Source: Scilla litardierei (lineage: Eukaryota > Streptophyta > Magnoliopsida > Asparagales > Asparagaceae). Taken from it: a DNA stretch of 64,000 bases. Of this stretch, positions 1 through 10,000 are shown one piece after another (the first letter of the stretch is position 1; each line of letters begins with the position of its first letter). The notes below the pieces were generated by a model. The model made no database searches, was not told the DNA's origin, and worked only from the letters and a program-made list of their open reading frames with translations. The translations under genes were made by a program, and so were the position numbers. The stretch lies in NCBI GenBank assembly GCA_030789695.1, contig JAULAV010002488.1:62001-126000 (forward strand), in the 5' to 3' direction.

Positions 1-823
1 TTGCCCGTGAGGAATGCCTTGAATTGCTTGGCAAGCTCGATGAAATTATCATCGCTAGCATCATCTTCTCCATCATCTTCACTCGAAGCCTCTCGATGGA
101 ATTTCTTCCTCCATTGGATTGGTTCCTTCTCGGCATGGTATGCAACCCCCTTTTGCTTCTCCTGCTTTTAGGGCTTGGATGGTGAATCTCCGTCTTGTGC
201 TGAAGCTTGACTTCATACGCCATGAGATTCCCAGTGCACTCCTCAACGGTGTATTTGGACAAGTCGTTAGACTCCAAAATATAGTTGGCCTTTGACTCCT
301 ATTATGGTGTAAGAGAATCAAGGATCTTCTCCACATGATCCTCTTGGTAAATCACCTTACCAAGTCCTTACAAAGCATTCATAATATCCGTGAACCTTGT
401 GAACATCTCCGAGATGCTCTCACCTACCTGCATCTTAAACAACTCATATTTTGAACGAAATACGCTTTGTTTAGATTTCTTTACGTTTATCGTCCCTTCA
501 TGACAAATCTCCAAAGTATGCCAAATTTCATTGGCCGTTTTGCACATGGAGATGCGGTTAAAATCGTTGTGAGAGATGGCACAATGGAATGCATTCATAG
601 TCCTCGCATTGAATTTGATTGAGTCCTTCTTTGCTTTTTTCCTTATAGCCGCGGGTGTAGTAGGCTTCTTAAATGACGACTCCGTGACGTCTCATAGGTC
701 TTGACCCTCCAAGTATATCATCATCTTGACCTTCCAACTTGGGTAGTTGGTTCCTTTGAAGAGTGGGGGTCGAATGGTTGATAGACCTTCTTCATGAGAT
801 GCAGATGTAGCGTTGAATGTCAT
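1..823 (-). pseudogene. Copia-0 gag, 5' part, broken
   Basis: N-terminal Gag of a Ty1/Copia element, the particle structural protein. The start at 823 lies just downstream (minus sense) of the primer site at 846-857. It begins M-T-F-N-A-T and shows the usual plant Copia Gag opening, with a P-L-F-K-G-T-N-Y-P-S-W block, followed by a UBN2-type core (N-E-I-W-H-T-L-E and F-T-D-I-M-N-A-L). An in-frame TGA at 694-692 replaces the Trp expected in the D-L-W motif, and a second stop lies at 370-368. The frame stays readable beyond it (Y-Q-E-D-H-V-E-K-I-L-D-S-L) and then degrades. The rest of gag and all of pol lie outside the window. The gene is inactive as it stands. Confidence 0.75.
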
Positions 824-845
824 CGTTGTTGTATGCTATAACCTT

Positions 846-857
846 GCTCTGATACCA
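846..857 (-). other. Copia-0 primer binding site (initiator-Met tRNA)
   Basis: On the minus strand this reads TGGTATCAGAGC, the complement of the 3' end of plant initiator methionine tRNA. It starts 2 nt inside the LTR end at 860. It fixes the orientation of Copia-0 (minus) and the inner edge of its 5' LTR. Confidence 0.9.
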
Positions 858-1084
858 ATTGTAAGGACCGTCTATGCCTTGCAATACTAACAATAAACAC
901 TCTAGAGGGGGGTGAATAAAGTAATGTCACAAATTGCGTATTTAAAAATAAAAATTGCAAATGCGGAATTATAAATGCAAGAGTAATTTAAACACCACAA
1001 TCAGTAAACACAAACATAAGATTTTACCATGGTTTCCCAAACTTGGGTACGGGTACGTCCAGCCACACCAAATACTCACTATAA

Positions 1085-1275
1085 ATCTCACAAAGAGAGT
1101 GAATACAATCTCACACATAGGTTTTTGGATTCTCACATAGAGAAATCCTTGCTCTCACACAAAGAGACTCTTGCTCTCACACAGAGAGACTTTAACTCTC
1201 ACACAGAGAGTAGTCAACCAACCATACACAAGGGTTAAACTCTCACATAGAGATTAACTAGCTCTCACACAGAAA
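1085..1275. repeat. CTCACACAGAGAG tandem repeat in Copia-0 LTR
   Basis: At least seven imperfect copies of a CTCACA(C/T)A(G/A)AGAG core spaced 20-35 bp apart. In element orientation they lie downstream of the TATA box, so they would be in the transcribed leader. Confidence 0.7.
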
Positions 1276-1540
1276 GCTAGGGTTTCAACAACACAAAGTG
1301 AAACAAATACTCTTAGCTATGCCTTGAGATGAACTTACTCAATATGAAGACGAAGGCATGGAAGAGGATCTCCAAATGATGAGATGGGATTGATTGCACT
1401 TGGATGATTTCCCTTGAGCTTGCTTCAAAGCATGAAGAGGAATGAGCTCATGAGAAGGGAAATGCGAGAGATTAGGAGTGGCACATGAATATCTATGATA
1501 TTCAAAGTTAACCAAGAGTTCTAAATGAACTAAGCCAACT

Positions 1541-1550
1541 CCTATTTATA
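1541..1550 (-). promoter_or_regulatory. Copia-0 TATA box
   Basis: TATAAATAGG on the minus strand, in the middle of the LTR and about 90 bp downstream (element sense) of the palindrome array. This is the expected location of the U3/R promoter. Confidence 0.6.
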
Positions 1551-1637
1551 GGAAGCCTCAAAAACCCCATAAAACCCAAGGAAAAAGCCAAGAGATAAAA
1601 TCTGCAACAGCTACAATCTAGCATTTTACGGCGAAGA

Positions 1638-2153
1638 CAGTCGACTGGTCAACGGCTATAAAAATCCCAACGGCTATAATCTGAGCCAGGACAGGCGACT
1701 GTAGGATACTACACAGTTGCATGTACAAGGTGCATGCACTTGACTATCCTTCAGCAGGCGGCTGTCACATGGGATGGAAAGGAGATGAGAAAAACACAAC
1801 TTTTGCCCTAGCGCCTTCAAACGAAATGACCAATTCTCAGGCGCCTGTAATTTGATAGACGACTGTAATTTGACAGGCAACTGAAAACCTCTCATCAGTC
1901 GACTGACTTGCAAAGTGGGTTGAAACTCAGAAAATGCAAGTTACGCACTTTGGCACACAGACGACTAGAGAACAAATCCCAGGCACCTGATGGAAGACAT
2001 GCGCTTGTAAAATGAACGAAAATAGTCTGTTTCAAAGAGCTCAAGAAAGAATCAAGACATGTTGACTTGAGCTGTGCACACCAGTTGGCTGTAGAAGGCT
2101 GGCCAAGCACCTGGAGGTCATCTAGTCGCTTGTCATGCCTTCATCAGTCGACT
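1638..2153. repeat. CAGTCGACTG / CAGGCGCCTG palindrome cluster
   Basis: Perfect 10-bp palindromes CAGTCGACTG occur at 1638-1647 and 1896-1905, and CAGGCGCCTG at 1838-1847. Many diverged copies (CAGGCGACTG, AGACGACTG, CAGGCACCTG, CAGTCGACTA) lie between 1680 and 2153. In element sense the cluster lies upstream of the TATA box. Confidence 0.65.
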
Positions 2154-2510
2154 ATGGGAGAGCCAAAAACTTTAATTTGAGTTGAAGGCATGGTGAACCT
2201 ATTGGGATGATTTCTATGATAATCCTAAGGCTTACTAAGATGGAAACTGCATATGCATGAATGAGTTAGTCCATCTATCAAGGCATTACAATAAACCTAG
2301 ACTCAAAAAGAGAAAAGTAATAAATGAAATAATACATGGATAACATTGCTTCCATTAGAGTCTAATCTTCAATCTCTTGATGCCTTGATTCTCCTCATCA
2401 TCTTCCAAGCTTTGGCACCCCTTGAGTTCAAGCTTTGGCATTGCTCCTCTTGATGTCCATCCTTGCACCAAGCATTTAGTCTCCAAAAATGATATTCTTC
2501 ATTTGTTAAC

Positions 2511-2770
2511 TATGAGACTAAAAAAAGAGAGACGTTAGTAACAACATAATGGTGTGATCATCATCAAAATAATATTGGTATGAAACACCAATATCTAACA
2601 ATTTATACATGCAAATGATATTATGTAAATTAAAGGTTCTAGTAGGGATAGGAAGGGTGGTGAAACCAGTATGGATAATATGAAGACCCGAGCCATCGCC
2701 GATCATTATGTCTTCAGACCCTGCATAATGAGTATGAAGTGAAAAATTATTCAAATACGTGATAACATGG
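2511..2770 (-). pseudogene. Copia-old protease / pre-integrase fragment (downstream half)
   Basis: A minus-strand open stretch (about 2754-2518) shows N-N-F-S-L-H, then I-G-D-G-S-G-L and T-L-P-I-P-T-R-T-F-N-L, the pattern that follows the D-S-G-x-S-H-H-V protease site in plant Copia polyproteins. The active-site part itself lies on the far side of Gypsy-1, at about 12424-12460. Coding then meets the outer edge of the Copia-0 LTR, so Copia-0 also inserted into this old element. Confidence 0.7.
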
Positions 2771-5180
2771 TGTCATGCCCCGCTTCCCTAAAATGGAGGC
2801 GAGACGTGAAAAGGTCTGCACGGGAGTGGAGCTGTGAAGCCCCAAACCCGATAAGCGTCAATAAAACATAAGCAGGTCCCTGTAACCACAAACGGAACAA
2901 CAATAATAACACAAGGAGAGACAGAAATAAAATCTCAAATCTCAGAATTTGTCCAACATATAAAATTTAGTTTAACATCCAGAAAAGCCACCAGGCTAAA
3001 AGGAAGAGTCTAAAGGCCCAGAACAAGGCCAACAAAAGGGACAACATAACAAAGTATTGGTGCCACGCACCGACAACAAAACAGTCTCTACGACTGATCG
3101 CCCGTGTCCACGAAGTCCTCGTCAAACACAGGCTCGGGCTCGGCGTCTGCAAACACCTCGTCCTCAACAATGAACTCAGGCTTAGGATCTAACATGTGTC
3201 ACCCAAAAGAGTAAAGGGGCACATGTCAGCAAGTCTAAAAGACTTGGGCAAGGAAACTGAAAAGGGAGGCACACTAACAACCTAGCAGTTATAGTATGCA
3301 TGACATGGCGGTTATGGTATGAGTGCACAAGTAAGACATGGTGAAATAATAAGTGCAAGAGAACAATTTATCAGGGCGTGTCAAGAGTAGCCAAGCTACT
3401 AACAATCTCAATCTTTTCACTAGTCACGTTTCAAGTTGTTTGTAAATGTTTACGCCTTACAGCTGAACTGTTGGACATTCACACTGATTGGCCGCTTAAC
3501 ACTACCCCCGAACCCAGAGTTTACGCCTTACAACTGCAGTTACTGATCGGGCAGACTCCCAGTTGAATGGCCGCTTAACTCTTACCCCAAAACCCACGTG
3601 TAAACGAGCCAGGGTCCCTGTACACGAGCTCAGTAAATGAGCCAGGGTTGCCACGCACAAGAGCTCGTTTCCTGGATCACAAACCAGAAGCGTATTTCAT
3701 TTGGCATAGGGGTGCACCTAGCCTCAATCATTTCATAAGGTGTAGCGGAGCTACGTAATCACGGGAACACTTAAAGAATGCAGTGACATGACAATTAATT
3801 CGCGTACCGTTAGTGGAAATTAAACATGACATGGTAGTTGTGCAACATGATAAATGCCGGATCTAGCTTCGTTGTCAAGCTAGTTCCTAAAATTGCGCCT
3901 AGGCGAGTATCATTTCGTCGCCTAGTCTCTTTTACGCCTACAACAAGAAAATGGCCTAAGACATGACCCAAAACCCTAAGTGGCAAGTTTCACTTGCCTA
4001 GCACCGAGGATGATGATCACGAAGGTTCGTCTCACAGACACTAATCTACGGGGAAGAGGTCGCTGCCATGGAAAAACAACATTAGAACAACATCCAACCT
4101 ATTTTTATTAGGGTTTTACAAAAACACAAATTGGTTATGAGAATATTATAGAATCGAGTTATTACCGAATCGTTAGCGGAAGAACGATGCCAAGCAAGCA
4201 CGGCGACGGGAGAAACGATCCGGGGAACCTACGGTTTAGATCTGGAAATGTGGAGAAAATCTGGAGAAATGGGGGTTTTGGGGATTTTTGGGGTTTTCCG
4301 GCGACCTAGAGGAGGTGGCCGGCCAAAATGGAGAGGGAAGCTCCAAGGGAGGAAGGAATGGCTTGGGGAAATGTTGGAGGGTGATTTGGGGGAGAAAATG
4401 GCTCAAGAGATGAAAGAGGGATGAAAGAAATCGTGGGTGGGGTTTAAATAGGAAGAGTTGGCGGCTGCCCAGAAATTAGGGTTTCAACACTGATTAGTCG
4501 GTCAAAGAGCAACCACTGACCGACTAGTTTGGGAACTAGTCGGTCGGTTGACCAACGCAGACCGACTAAGTCCAAACAGTAACTCCTGTACAAAAATAGG
4601 ATTTAGATTTAGTCGGTCAAAGAACAACTACTGACTGACTAGTTTCGAATCTAGTCGGTCGACGAACGTTCTTAGACTGACTAAGAATGAATAGTACTTG
4701 GTATCAAAAATGATCATAGAGCTAGTCGGTTAAAGAACAATTACTGACCGACTAGTTTGCAACCTAGTCGGTCGACAAATGTTCTTAGACCGACTAACGA
4801 TAAACAGTAACTCCTGAGTAATTAACAAAGCCCACTAGTCGGTCCATTAAGGTTTACCGACAGACTAAATCGTCATCTAGTCGGTCGGTTCCCCTTCTTG
4901 TACCGGCTAACGTGCACAAAAGTTCCGAAATGGAGCGCGAAGCTCCGGGATCGATTCCTAAGACTCCTAGACTTGATCTAACAATAAGATATGACCGATA
5001 CGAAGCCCGTCACGAATGACTTACTCCGAAATCGACGATTCTAAGGAAGAAGCTAGAAAATCACGACGAAACGATCGAAAATGAAAGCTACGGAGACGAA
5101 AACCACACATAAGGAGAAAATCTACCAAAACATATATATATAATTTAATTAATCCAGATACATGAAAACCAGTCGTTACA
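2771..5180 (-). repeat. Gypsy-1 3' LTR
   Basis: Plus strand begins TGTCATGCCC and ends CGTTACA, matching the LTR at 10009-12418 over its full 2,410 bp. It is flanked inside by the polypurine tract at 5181-5190 and outside by CATGG. Confidence 0.93.
4494..4910. repeat. Hairpin array (34-8-34) in Gypsy-1 3' LTR
   Basis: Four modules, each two hairpins: arms (C/T)TAGTCGGTC and GACCGACTA(G/A) around a 14-nt loop, joined by an 8-nt linker. Some arms carry one or two substitutions, for example GACTGACTAG. The register is constant in all four modules and identical to that of the SIRE arrays. Confidence 0.9.
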
Positions 5181-5190
5181 TCCTCCCCAA
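5181..5190 (-). other. Gypsy-1 polypurine tract
   Basis: TTGGGGAGGA on the minus strand, directly abutting the 3' LTR. The identical tract abuts the Gypsy-2 3' LTR. Confidence 0.85.
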
Positions 5191-5226
5191 CTTAAGAAAA
5201 ACTCCGTCCTCGGAATTTCCCAACAC

Positions 5227-6129
5227 TCACGTGTCCGGAAACAAAAGTGGGAAACGCTCTCGCATCTCATCCTCATTCTCCCAAGTAGATTCTCCTGGCA
5301 AGCCGTGTTGCCACATCACCCTCACAAGATTGACAACCTTGTTCCGAAGTGACTTCTGACGCCTGTCCAGAATCTGCACTGGCTGCTGGTCATACGTCAT
5401 ATCAGGGCGAACGGTAATCTCCGAGAAATCCACAGCATGAGATGGATCGCTAATGTATCGACGAAGCTGCGACACATGGAAAACATTGTGAACTCCTTCC
5501 AAAGATGGCGGCAAGGCTAAGCGGTAGGCTACCTCGCCAACTTTCTCCAGAATGTCAAACGGTCCAATGTATCGCGGGCTCAACTTTCCTCGCTTCCCAA
5601 AGCGAATCACACCACGATTTGGGGAAATCTTCAAGAACACATGGTCGCCCGGCTGAAACTCCAAAGGACGGCGTTTAGCATCCGCCCAATGCTTAAAACG
5701 GTCCTGAGCAATCCTCAACCTCTTCCGAATGTTTCTGACAACATCCACAGCCTCCACAATCATCTCAGGTCCCAACAGCTCCCGATCACCAACGTCATCC
5801 CAACTCAATGGCGATCGACATTTCCTCCCATAAAGAGCGGCGAAAGGTGCCATGCCAATACTCGCCTGGAAGCTGTTGTTGTAGGAAAACTCTACCAGAT
5901 GTAGATGGTCCTCCCACGAACCCTTGAAATCCAACATGCACGCCCTCAGCATGTCCTCCAAGATCTGAATCGTCCTCTCGGACTGGCCATCCGTCTGCGG
6001 ATGGTACGCCGTGCTGAAACTTAGACGCGTACCCAAACTCTTCTGCAAACTCTGCCAGAACTGAGATGTGAACCTCGTGTCTCTGTCCGACACGATACTC
6101 ACAGGGACTCTGTGAAGTCGTACGACCTC
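5227..6129 (-). CDS. Gypsy-1 integrase C-terminal exon with chromodomain-like tail
   Basis: Second part of integrase, which joins element cDNA to host DNA. It carries the second catalytic Asp (I-V-S-D-R-D-T-R-F) and the catalytic Glu ([11 protein letters not shown]), then the GPY/F-type domain ([10 protein letters not shown]). The tail ([12 protein letters not shown], then T-W-E-N-E-D-E-M-R) is typical of plant chromoviruses, where it is thought to steer integration to heterochromatin. No in-frame stop is seen. The exon starts at the AG acceptor at 6131-6130. The frame also extends upstream to an ATG-like codon inside the intron, but the conserved sequence begins exactly at the acceptor. Confidence 0.85.
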   Translation of the reverse strand, partial: EVVRLHRVPVSIVSDRDTRFTSQFWQSLQKSLGTRLSFSTAYHPQTDGQSERTIQILEDMLRACMLDFKGSWEDHLHLVEFSYNNSFQASIGMAPFAALYGRKCRSPLSWDDVGDRELLGPEMIVEAVDVVRNIRKRLRIAQDRFKHWADAKRRPLEFQPGDHVFLKISPNRGVIRFGKRGKLSPRYIGPFDILEKVGEVAYRLALPPSLEGVHNVFHVSQLRRYISDPSHAVDFSEITVRPDMTYDQQPVQILDRRQKSLRNKVVNLVRVMWQHGLPGESTWENEDEMRERFPLLFPDT

Positions 6130-6200
6130 CTGCACGATTCACGTTACATCACTTCTAAACTAGGAAAAAGAAAATAAAAATGGAGAGTAAAAGAATTTAC
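6130..6200 (-). other. Gypsy-1 intron 2, inside integrase (71 bp)
   Basis: The segment begins GTAAAT and ends GTGCAG on the minus strand and is T-rich between. It separates the first integrase Asp from the second. Upstream codons end Y-M-E and downstream codons begin E-V-V-R-L-H, so removal is phase 0 and gives a normal integrase. Without removal the frame stops soon after the donor. Gypsy-2 has a 68-bp segment with the same ends at the same position (35513-35580). Confidence 0.8.
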
Positions 6201-8620
6201 CTCCATATATCTCCTCACTAGCGCCTCAGTGGACTGTCCCACTCGGAATGGAATAAAGTGCGCGGATTTGGTCAATCGATCTACGACCACCCAAATCACG
6301 TCATTCTGCTTCGGACTCCGAGGTAGTCCAGTCACGAAATCCATAGTGATGTGTTGCCATTTCCACTCCGGAATCGGAAGCGGTTGTAGCAACCCTGCCG
6401 TACGCTGATGCTCCGCCTTCACTTGCTGGCAAACCAAGCACTTGGCTACACTCCGAGCCACGCTCCTCTTCATGTCATGCCACCAATAGTTCAGACGAAG
6501 ATCCTTGTACATCTTGGTCCCACCAGGATGCACAGAATACGGCGAACTGTGTGTCTCCACCATCAACTCCTCTCTAATATCCCCAGCTGACACACACAAC
6601 CTAGCTCCAAACCTCAGCGAGCCATCCTCATGAATCAAAAAGTCAGTCCGCAGACCGGCTTCCACCTGCTCCCGAATCTTCACCAGCTTCGGATCCTCGG
6701 CCTGGCCAGCCTTGATCCGACCCACGATCGTCGACTGAATCTGCATACACATCAACGAAGAAGCCTCCCCAGGAAGAACAATCTTAACACCAGACTCGCA
6801 AAAATCCTGCTGCAATCTCCACTGCGAAGTCAAAATCATCACCGCTGGAAGCCTACTCAGCGCATCAGGAACCACATTCACCTTGCCAGGGTGATACTGC
6901 AAATCAATCTCATAATCCGCCATGAGCTCCAACCATCGACGCTGTCGCATGTTGAGCTCCTTCTGAGTGAAAATATACTTCAAGCTTTTGTGATCGGTGA
7001 AGATCGTCACTTTCTCACTCAGTAGGAAGTGGTTCCAAATCTTAAGAGCAAACACAACATCAGCTAACTCCAAATCATGCGTTGGGTAATTCTTCTCATG
7101 AGTCTTGAGCTGACGCGAAGCATACGCCACAACATGCCCGTGCTGATGCAACACACAACCTAGACCCTTGCCAGAAGCATCGCAAAAGATCTCAAATCCA
7201 CCGCTACGATCAGGCACAACAAGAATAGGGGCAGTCGTCAATCTCTCCCTCAAAACACCAAAGGCATTCTCACAATCACCCGACCAAACAAAAGGTACAT
7301 CCTTCCGCGTCAATCTGGTCATCGGTTCGGCAATACGGGAAAAGTCCTTAACGAAGCGCCGATAGTAACCAGCAAGCCCAAGGAAACTCTGAATCTCAGA
7401 TGCTGACTTCGGAACAGGCCACTCTTTGATGGCCCTGATCTTCTTGGGATCCATTGAAATACCATCGCCAGTCACCACATACCCGAGAAAAGCAACTCTG
7501 TCCAGCCAAAACTCGCACTTCGAAAACTTAGCATACAAACGATGCTTCCTCAAAATCTCCAACACCGTCCTCAAGTGCGATGCATGCTCCTCCTCCGACT
7601 TTGAATAGATCAGAATGTCGTCAATAAAGATAACGACAAACTTATCCAAAAAGTCGTAGAAAATCAGGTTCATCAGATTCATGAAAACTGCGGGTGCATT
7701 GGTTACGCTGAAAGGCATAACCACAAACTCGTAGTGTCCATACTTCGTCCTGAACGTTGTCTTCGGAACATCTCCCTTCTTCACCTTCAGCTGATGATAA
7801 TCACTCCTCAGATCCAACTTCAAAAACACCCTCGAACCTCCAAGCTGATCAAAAATATCATCGATGCGAGGCAACGGGTATTTATTCTTGATGGTCACCG
7901 CATTCAGCTCCCGATAGTCCACGCACATGCGACGCGAACCATCCTTCTGCTTCACCAGCAGCACCGGTGCTCCCCACGGAGACACACTAGGATTGATATA
8001 ACCCTTCTGCAAAAGCTCATCTAGCTGCTTCCGCAATTCCTCCAACTCAGCGGGTGCCATACGATACGGCGCCTTCGAAATCAGCTGTGCTCCCGGAACA
8101 AGATCAATAGAAAATTCCAGAGCTCGATCAGGTGGCAATCCAGACATCTCCTTGGGGAAGACGTCATCAAAGTTCCGCACAACCGCTGGCCTCTCCATCT
8201 CCATCTGCATAGCCACAATCTCCACCGGCCTAGCCCGAAATCTGACAGGACCAAGCGAACCGCTACCCCGGCTGAACTCAAATACTGGATGTCCAGGAAT
8301 CTCGAACACCACCTTCTTCCTCCGACAGTCGATCGTAGCATAGAAGCTCGCAAGCCAATCCATCCCAAGGACCGCATCATAGTTGATGATGTCGTGGACA
8401 ATGAAATCAGCGTAAAGCTCATGTCCACAAACCACCAACGAGCAAGAATTGCAACCAAGATGCACCGAGACCACGCCATTTCCTGTGACGATATTCCAAC
8501 TCTTGGAAAGAGGGGACGTCGACAAGGAATGTTTCTCCACGAAGCTCTGAGAAATAATGCACATCGATGCACCGGAGTCAAAGAGAACTCGTGCAGGAAA
8601 TGTGCACACCAAAATCACAC
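6201..8620 (-). CDS. Gypsy-1 protease, reverse transcriptase, RNase H, integrase N-terminal exon
   Basis: In order: aspartic protease (L-F-D-S-G-A-S near the exon start), reverse transcriptase (D-Y-R-E-L-N; F-I-D-D-I-L catalytic pair near 7618-7623), RNase H ([15 protein letters not shown]), integrase zinc finger (H-P-G-G-T-K...C-L-V-C) and the first catalytic Asp of integrase (M-D-F-V-T-G-L-P). No stop is present. Two conserved RT glycines look altered: L-R-S-D-Y-H-Q where S-G-Y-H-Q is usual, and M-P-F-S where M-P-F-G is usual. RT activity is therefore doubtful. Usual chromovirus pol is a continuous frame; here it is bounded by introns on both sides. Confidence 0.88.
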
Positions 8621-8732
8621 CTACAAACAGTCTAACAATCAAGCCCTAGTCTAGCAAACAACCATATGCAAGCAACAACATAATCTAACAAACAGGGCCA
8701 AATAAGAAAGGAACAGCTAGAAGGAGAGTTAC
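8621..8732 (-). other. Gypsy-1 intron 1, between gag and protease (112 bp)
   Basis: Begins GTAACTCTCC and ends TTTGTAG on the minus strand. The donor splits a Gly codon after E-V-I-T and the acceptor is followed by the protease leader V-I-L-V-C (phase 1), giving the gag-protease junction expected for chromoviruses. Gypsy-2 has a 109-bp segment at 20535-20643 with donor GTAACTC in the same codon and the same phase. Unspliced RNA reads a short intron-encoded tail and then stops. Confidence 0.82.
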
Positions 8733-9864
8733 CTGTGATTACCTCATATACGGCCTCGCTCTCTACAGCGGTCATCAGAAAAGCCTGCCTCCTCGACGGA
8801 AAAGCCTGCTGAAAAGCCTGCCTCTGTGGAACAAGAGCTGCTCCACGTCCAGCAGGAACATGCACTCTCTGCTGCAACGGCTGTGCTGCAACAGGTGCCC
8901 TCCGCAACTGATTCGCATGACGACAATCCTTCGCAACATGAGAAACATCACCACAAACCAAACACTGGCCCAAAAACTTCCTACACTGATCCTTGATGTG
9001 GCCAGGCTTGCCGCAGAAATGGCAAGTCTTCTGATTAAGCCCTCCTGGCCTCTTGAACTGCACCAGATGATTAGGCTTGAAACCAGGCCTAACCACCGCT
9101 CTGGCCTGCTCCACAGGCCTCTTCCCAGCACCAGAAACATGTCCTCTCCTCTGACTCAGGTTCAGCTCCTGCCTCCTCGCAGTGACCAGAACCTTCTGAT
9201 AAGAGTCCAGATCAGAGGAAGACAAAAAACTCTAAAGCTCCAAAGCAAGTCCCTGTAGGAACCTCTGAGCCCTCTCATCAGCATCCTGCACCATCTTCGG
9301 TGCGAACCGACTCAGCCTAGTGAACTCTTGGTGGTACAGGTCCACCGTCAAGCTCCCTTGCTTCAGATCAATAAAGCGCTGCAGCATCTCCTTCCTAGCA
9401 GCCTTCGGAAAGAACTCCTCATCAAACCTGAACTTAAAGGTAGCCCAAGCTATCGGCTCCACCAGCATCTTCTCTTCCGCATCCCACCAGTTCCGAGCAT
9501 TATCCTTGAGTTGCCTCTTCGCCAAATCAACCCATCCAGCTGGGGTGATCTTGGCCATCTTCAAGTTATCCTCAATGTTCCGAATCCACTCATCGGTAGC
9601 CAGAGGACCCTCAGACCCATCAAAATATGCAGGACCCAGCTCCCGAAATTGCTTCGCTCCCGGCTCGGAGCGAGGGGCATCCTGGATTGCCCGACCAGCT
9701 CGAACAACTGGAGCATTCTGGACTTGCAGGAGCACGCCCTGCTGCACTTGCATCATCTGAAGCATCATCCGCATCATCTCTCAATTGGTGGGTTCCCGCT
9801 CAGGCTCATCGTCATGAGGGGGCGCACCACTACCTCCACCACGGGTGAATCACCTTTCTGCCAT
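8733..9864 (-). pseudogene. Gypsy-1 gag, three nonsense codons
   Basis: Gag of the chromovirus: Retrotrans_gag core (E-L-G-P-A-Y-F-D-G, A-R-N-W-W, E-F-F-P) and two CCHC zinc knuckles (C-H-F-C-G-K-P-G-H-I-K-D-Q-C and C-L-V-C-G-D-V-S-H-V-A-K-D-C) for RNA binding. The likely start is the ATG at 9864-9862 (M-A-E-R). TGA codons follow at 9852-9850 and 9783-9781, and TAG at 9234-9232, all in one frame. A later in-frame Met at 9777 could start a shortened Gag that would still meet the TAG. Damage is limited to point stops; no frameshift was seen. Confidence 0.85.
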
Positions 9865-9982
9865 CTAATGACACAGAAAACGAAGCAGATTAGACTCATA
9901 GCTTATGACTCGGATGTCGAACTTAGTTTATTGGACATTCTAATATTATTATCGTCATTCCGATAATCGCAGTTACAGAAGA

Positions 9983-10000
9983 GACCTGCATGGGCCACCA
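9983..10000 (-). other. Gypsy-1 probable primer binding site, not initiator-Met
   Basis: TGGTGGCCCATGCAGGTC on the minus strand, 8 nt inside the LTR. The same 18 nt sit 8 nt inside the Gypsy-2 LTR although the flanks differ, which suggests function. It begins TGG as primer sites do, but does not match initiator-Met tRNA. The tRNA is not identified. Confidence 0.55.

Larger units (their letters stand above)
860..2510 (-). repeat. Copia-0 5' LTR
   Basis: The inner edge (TGTAAGGACC on plus, adjacent to the primer site) is clear. The outer edge is estimated near 2510 because protease-like coding sequence of an older Copia begins immediately after it. The plus-strand start resembles the SIRE LTRs (CTAGAGGGGGG then GTGAATA), so Copia-0 is probably a SIRE relative. 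The other LTR is outside the window, so the outer edge and target duplication cannot be confirmed. Confidence 0.65.

Noticed and set aside
79..336. 85-codon minus-strand open stretch near the left edge
   Set aside because: It is out of frame with the recognisable gag codons around it and has no motif.
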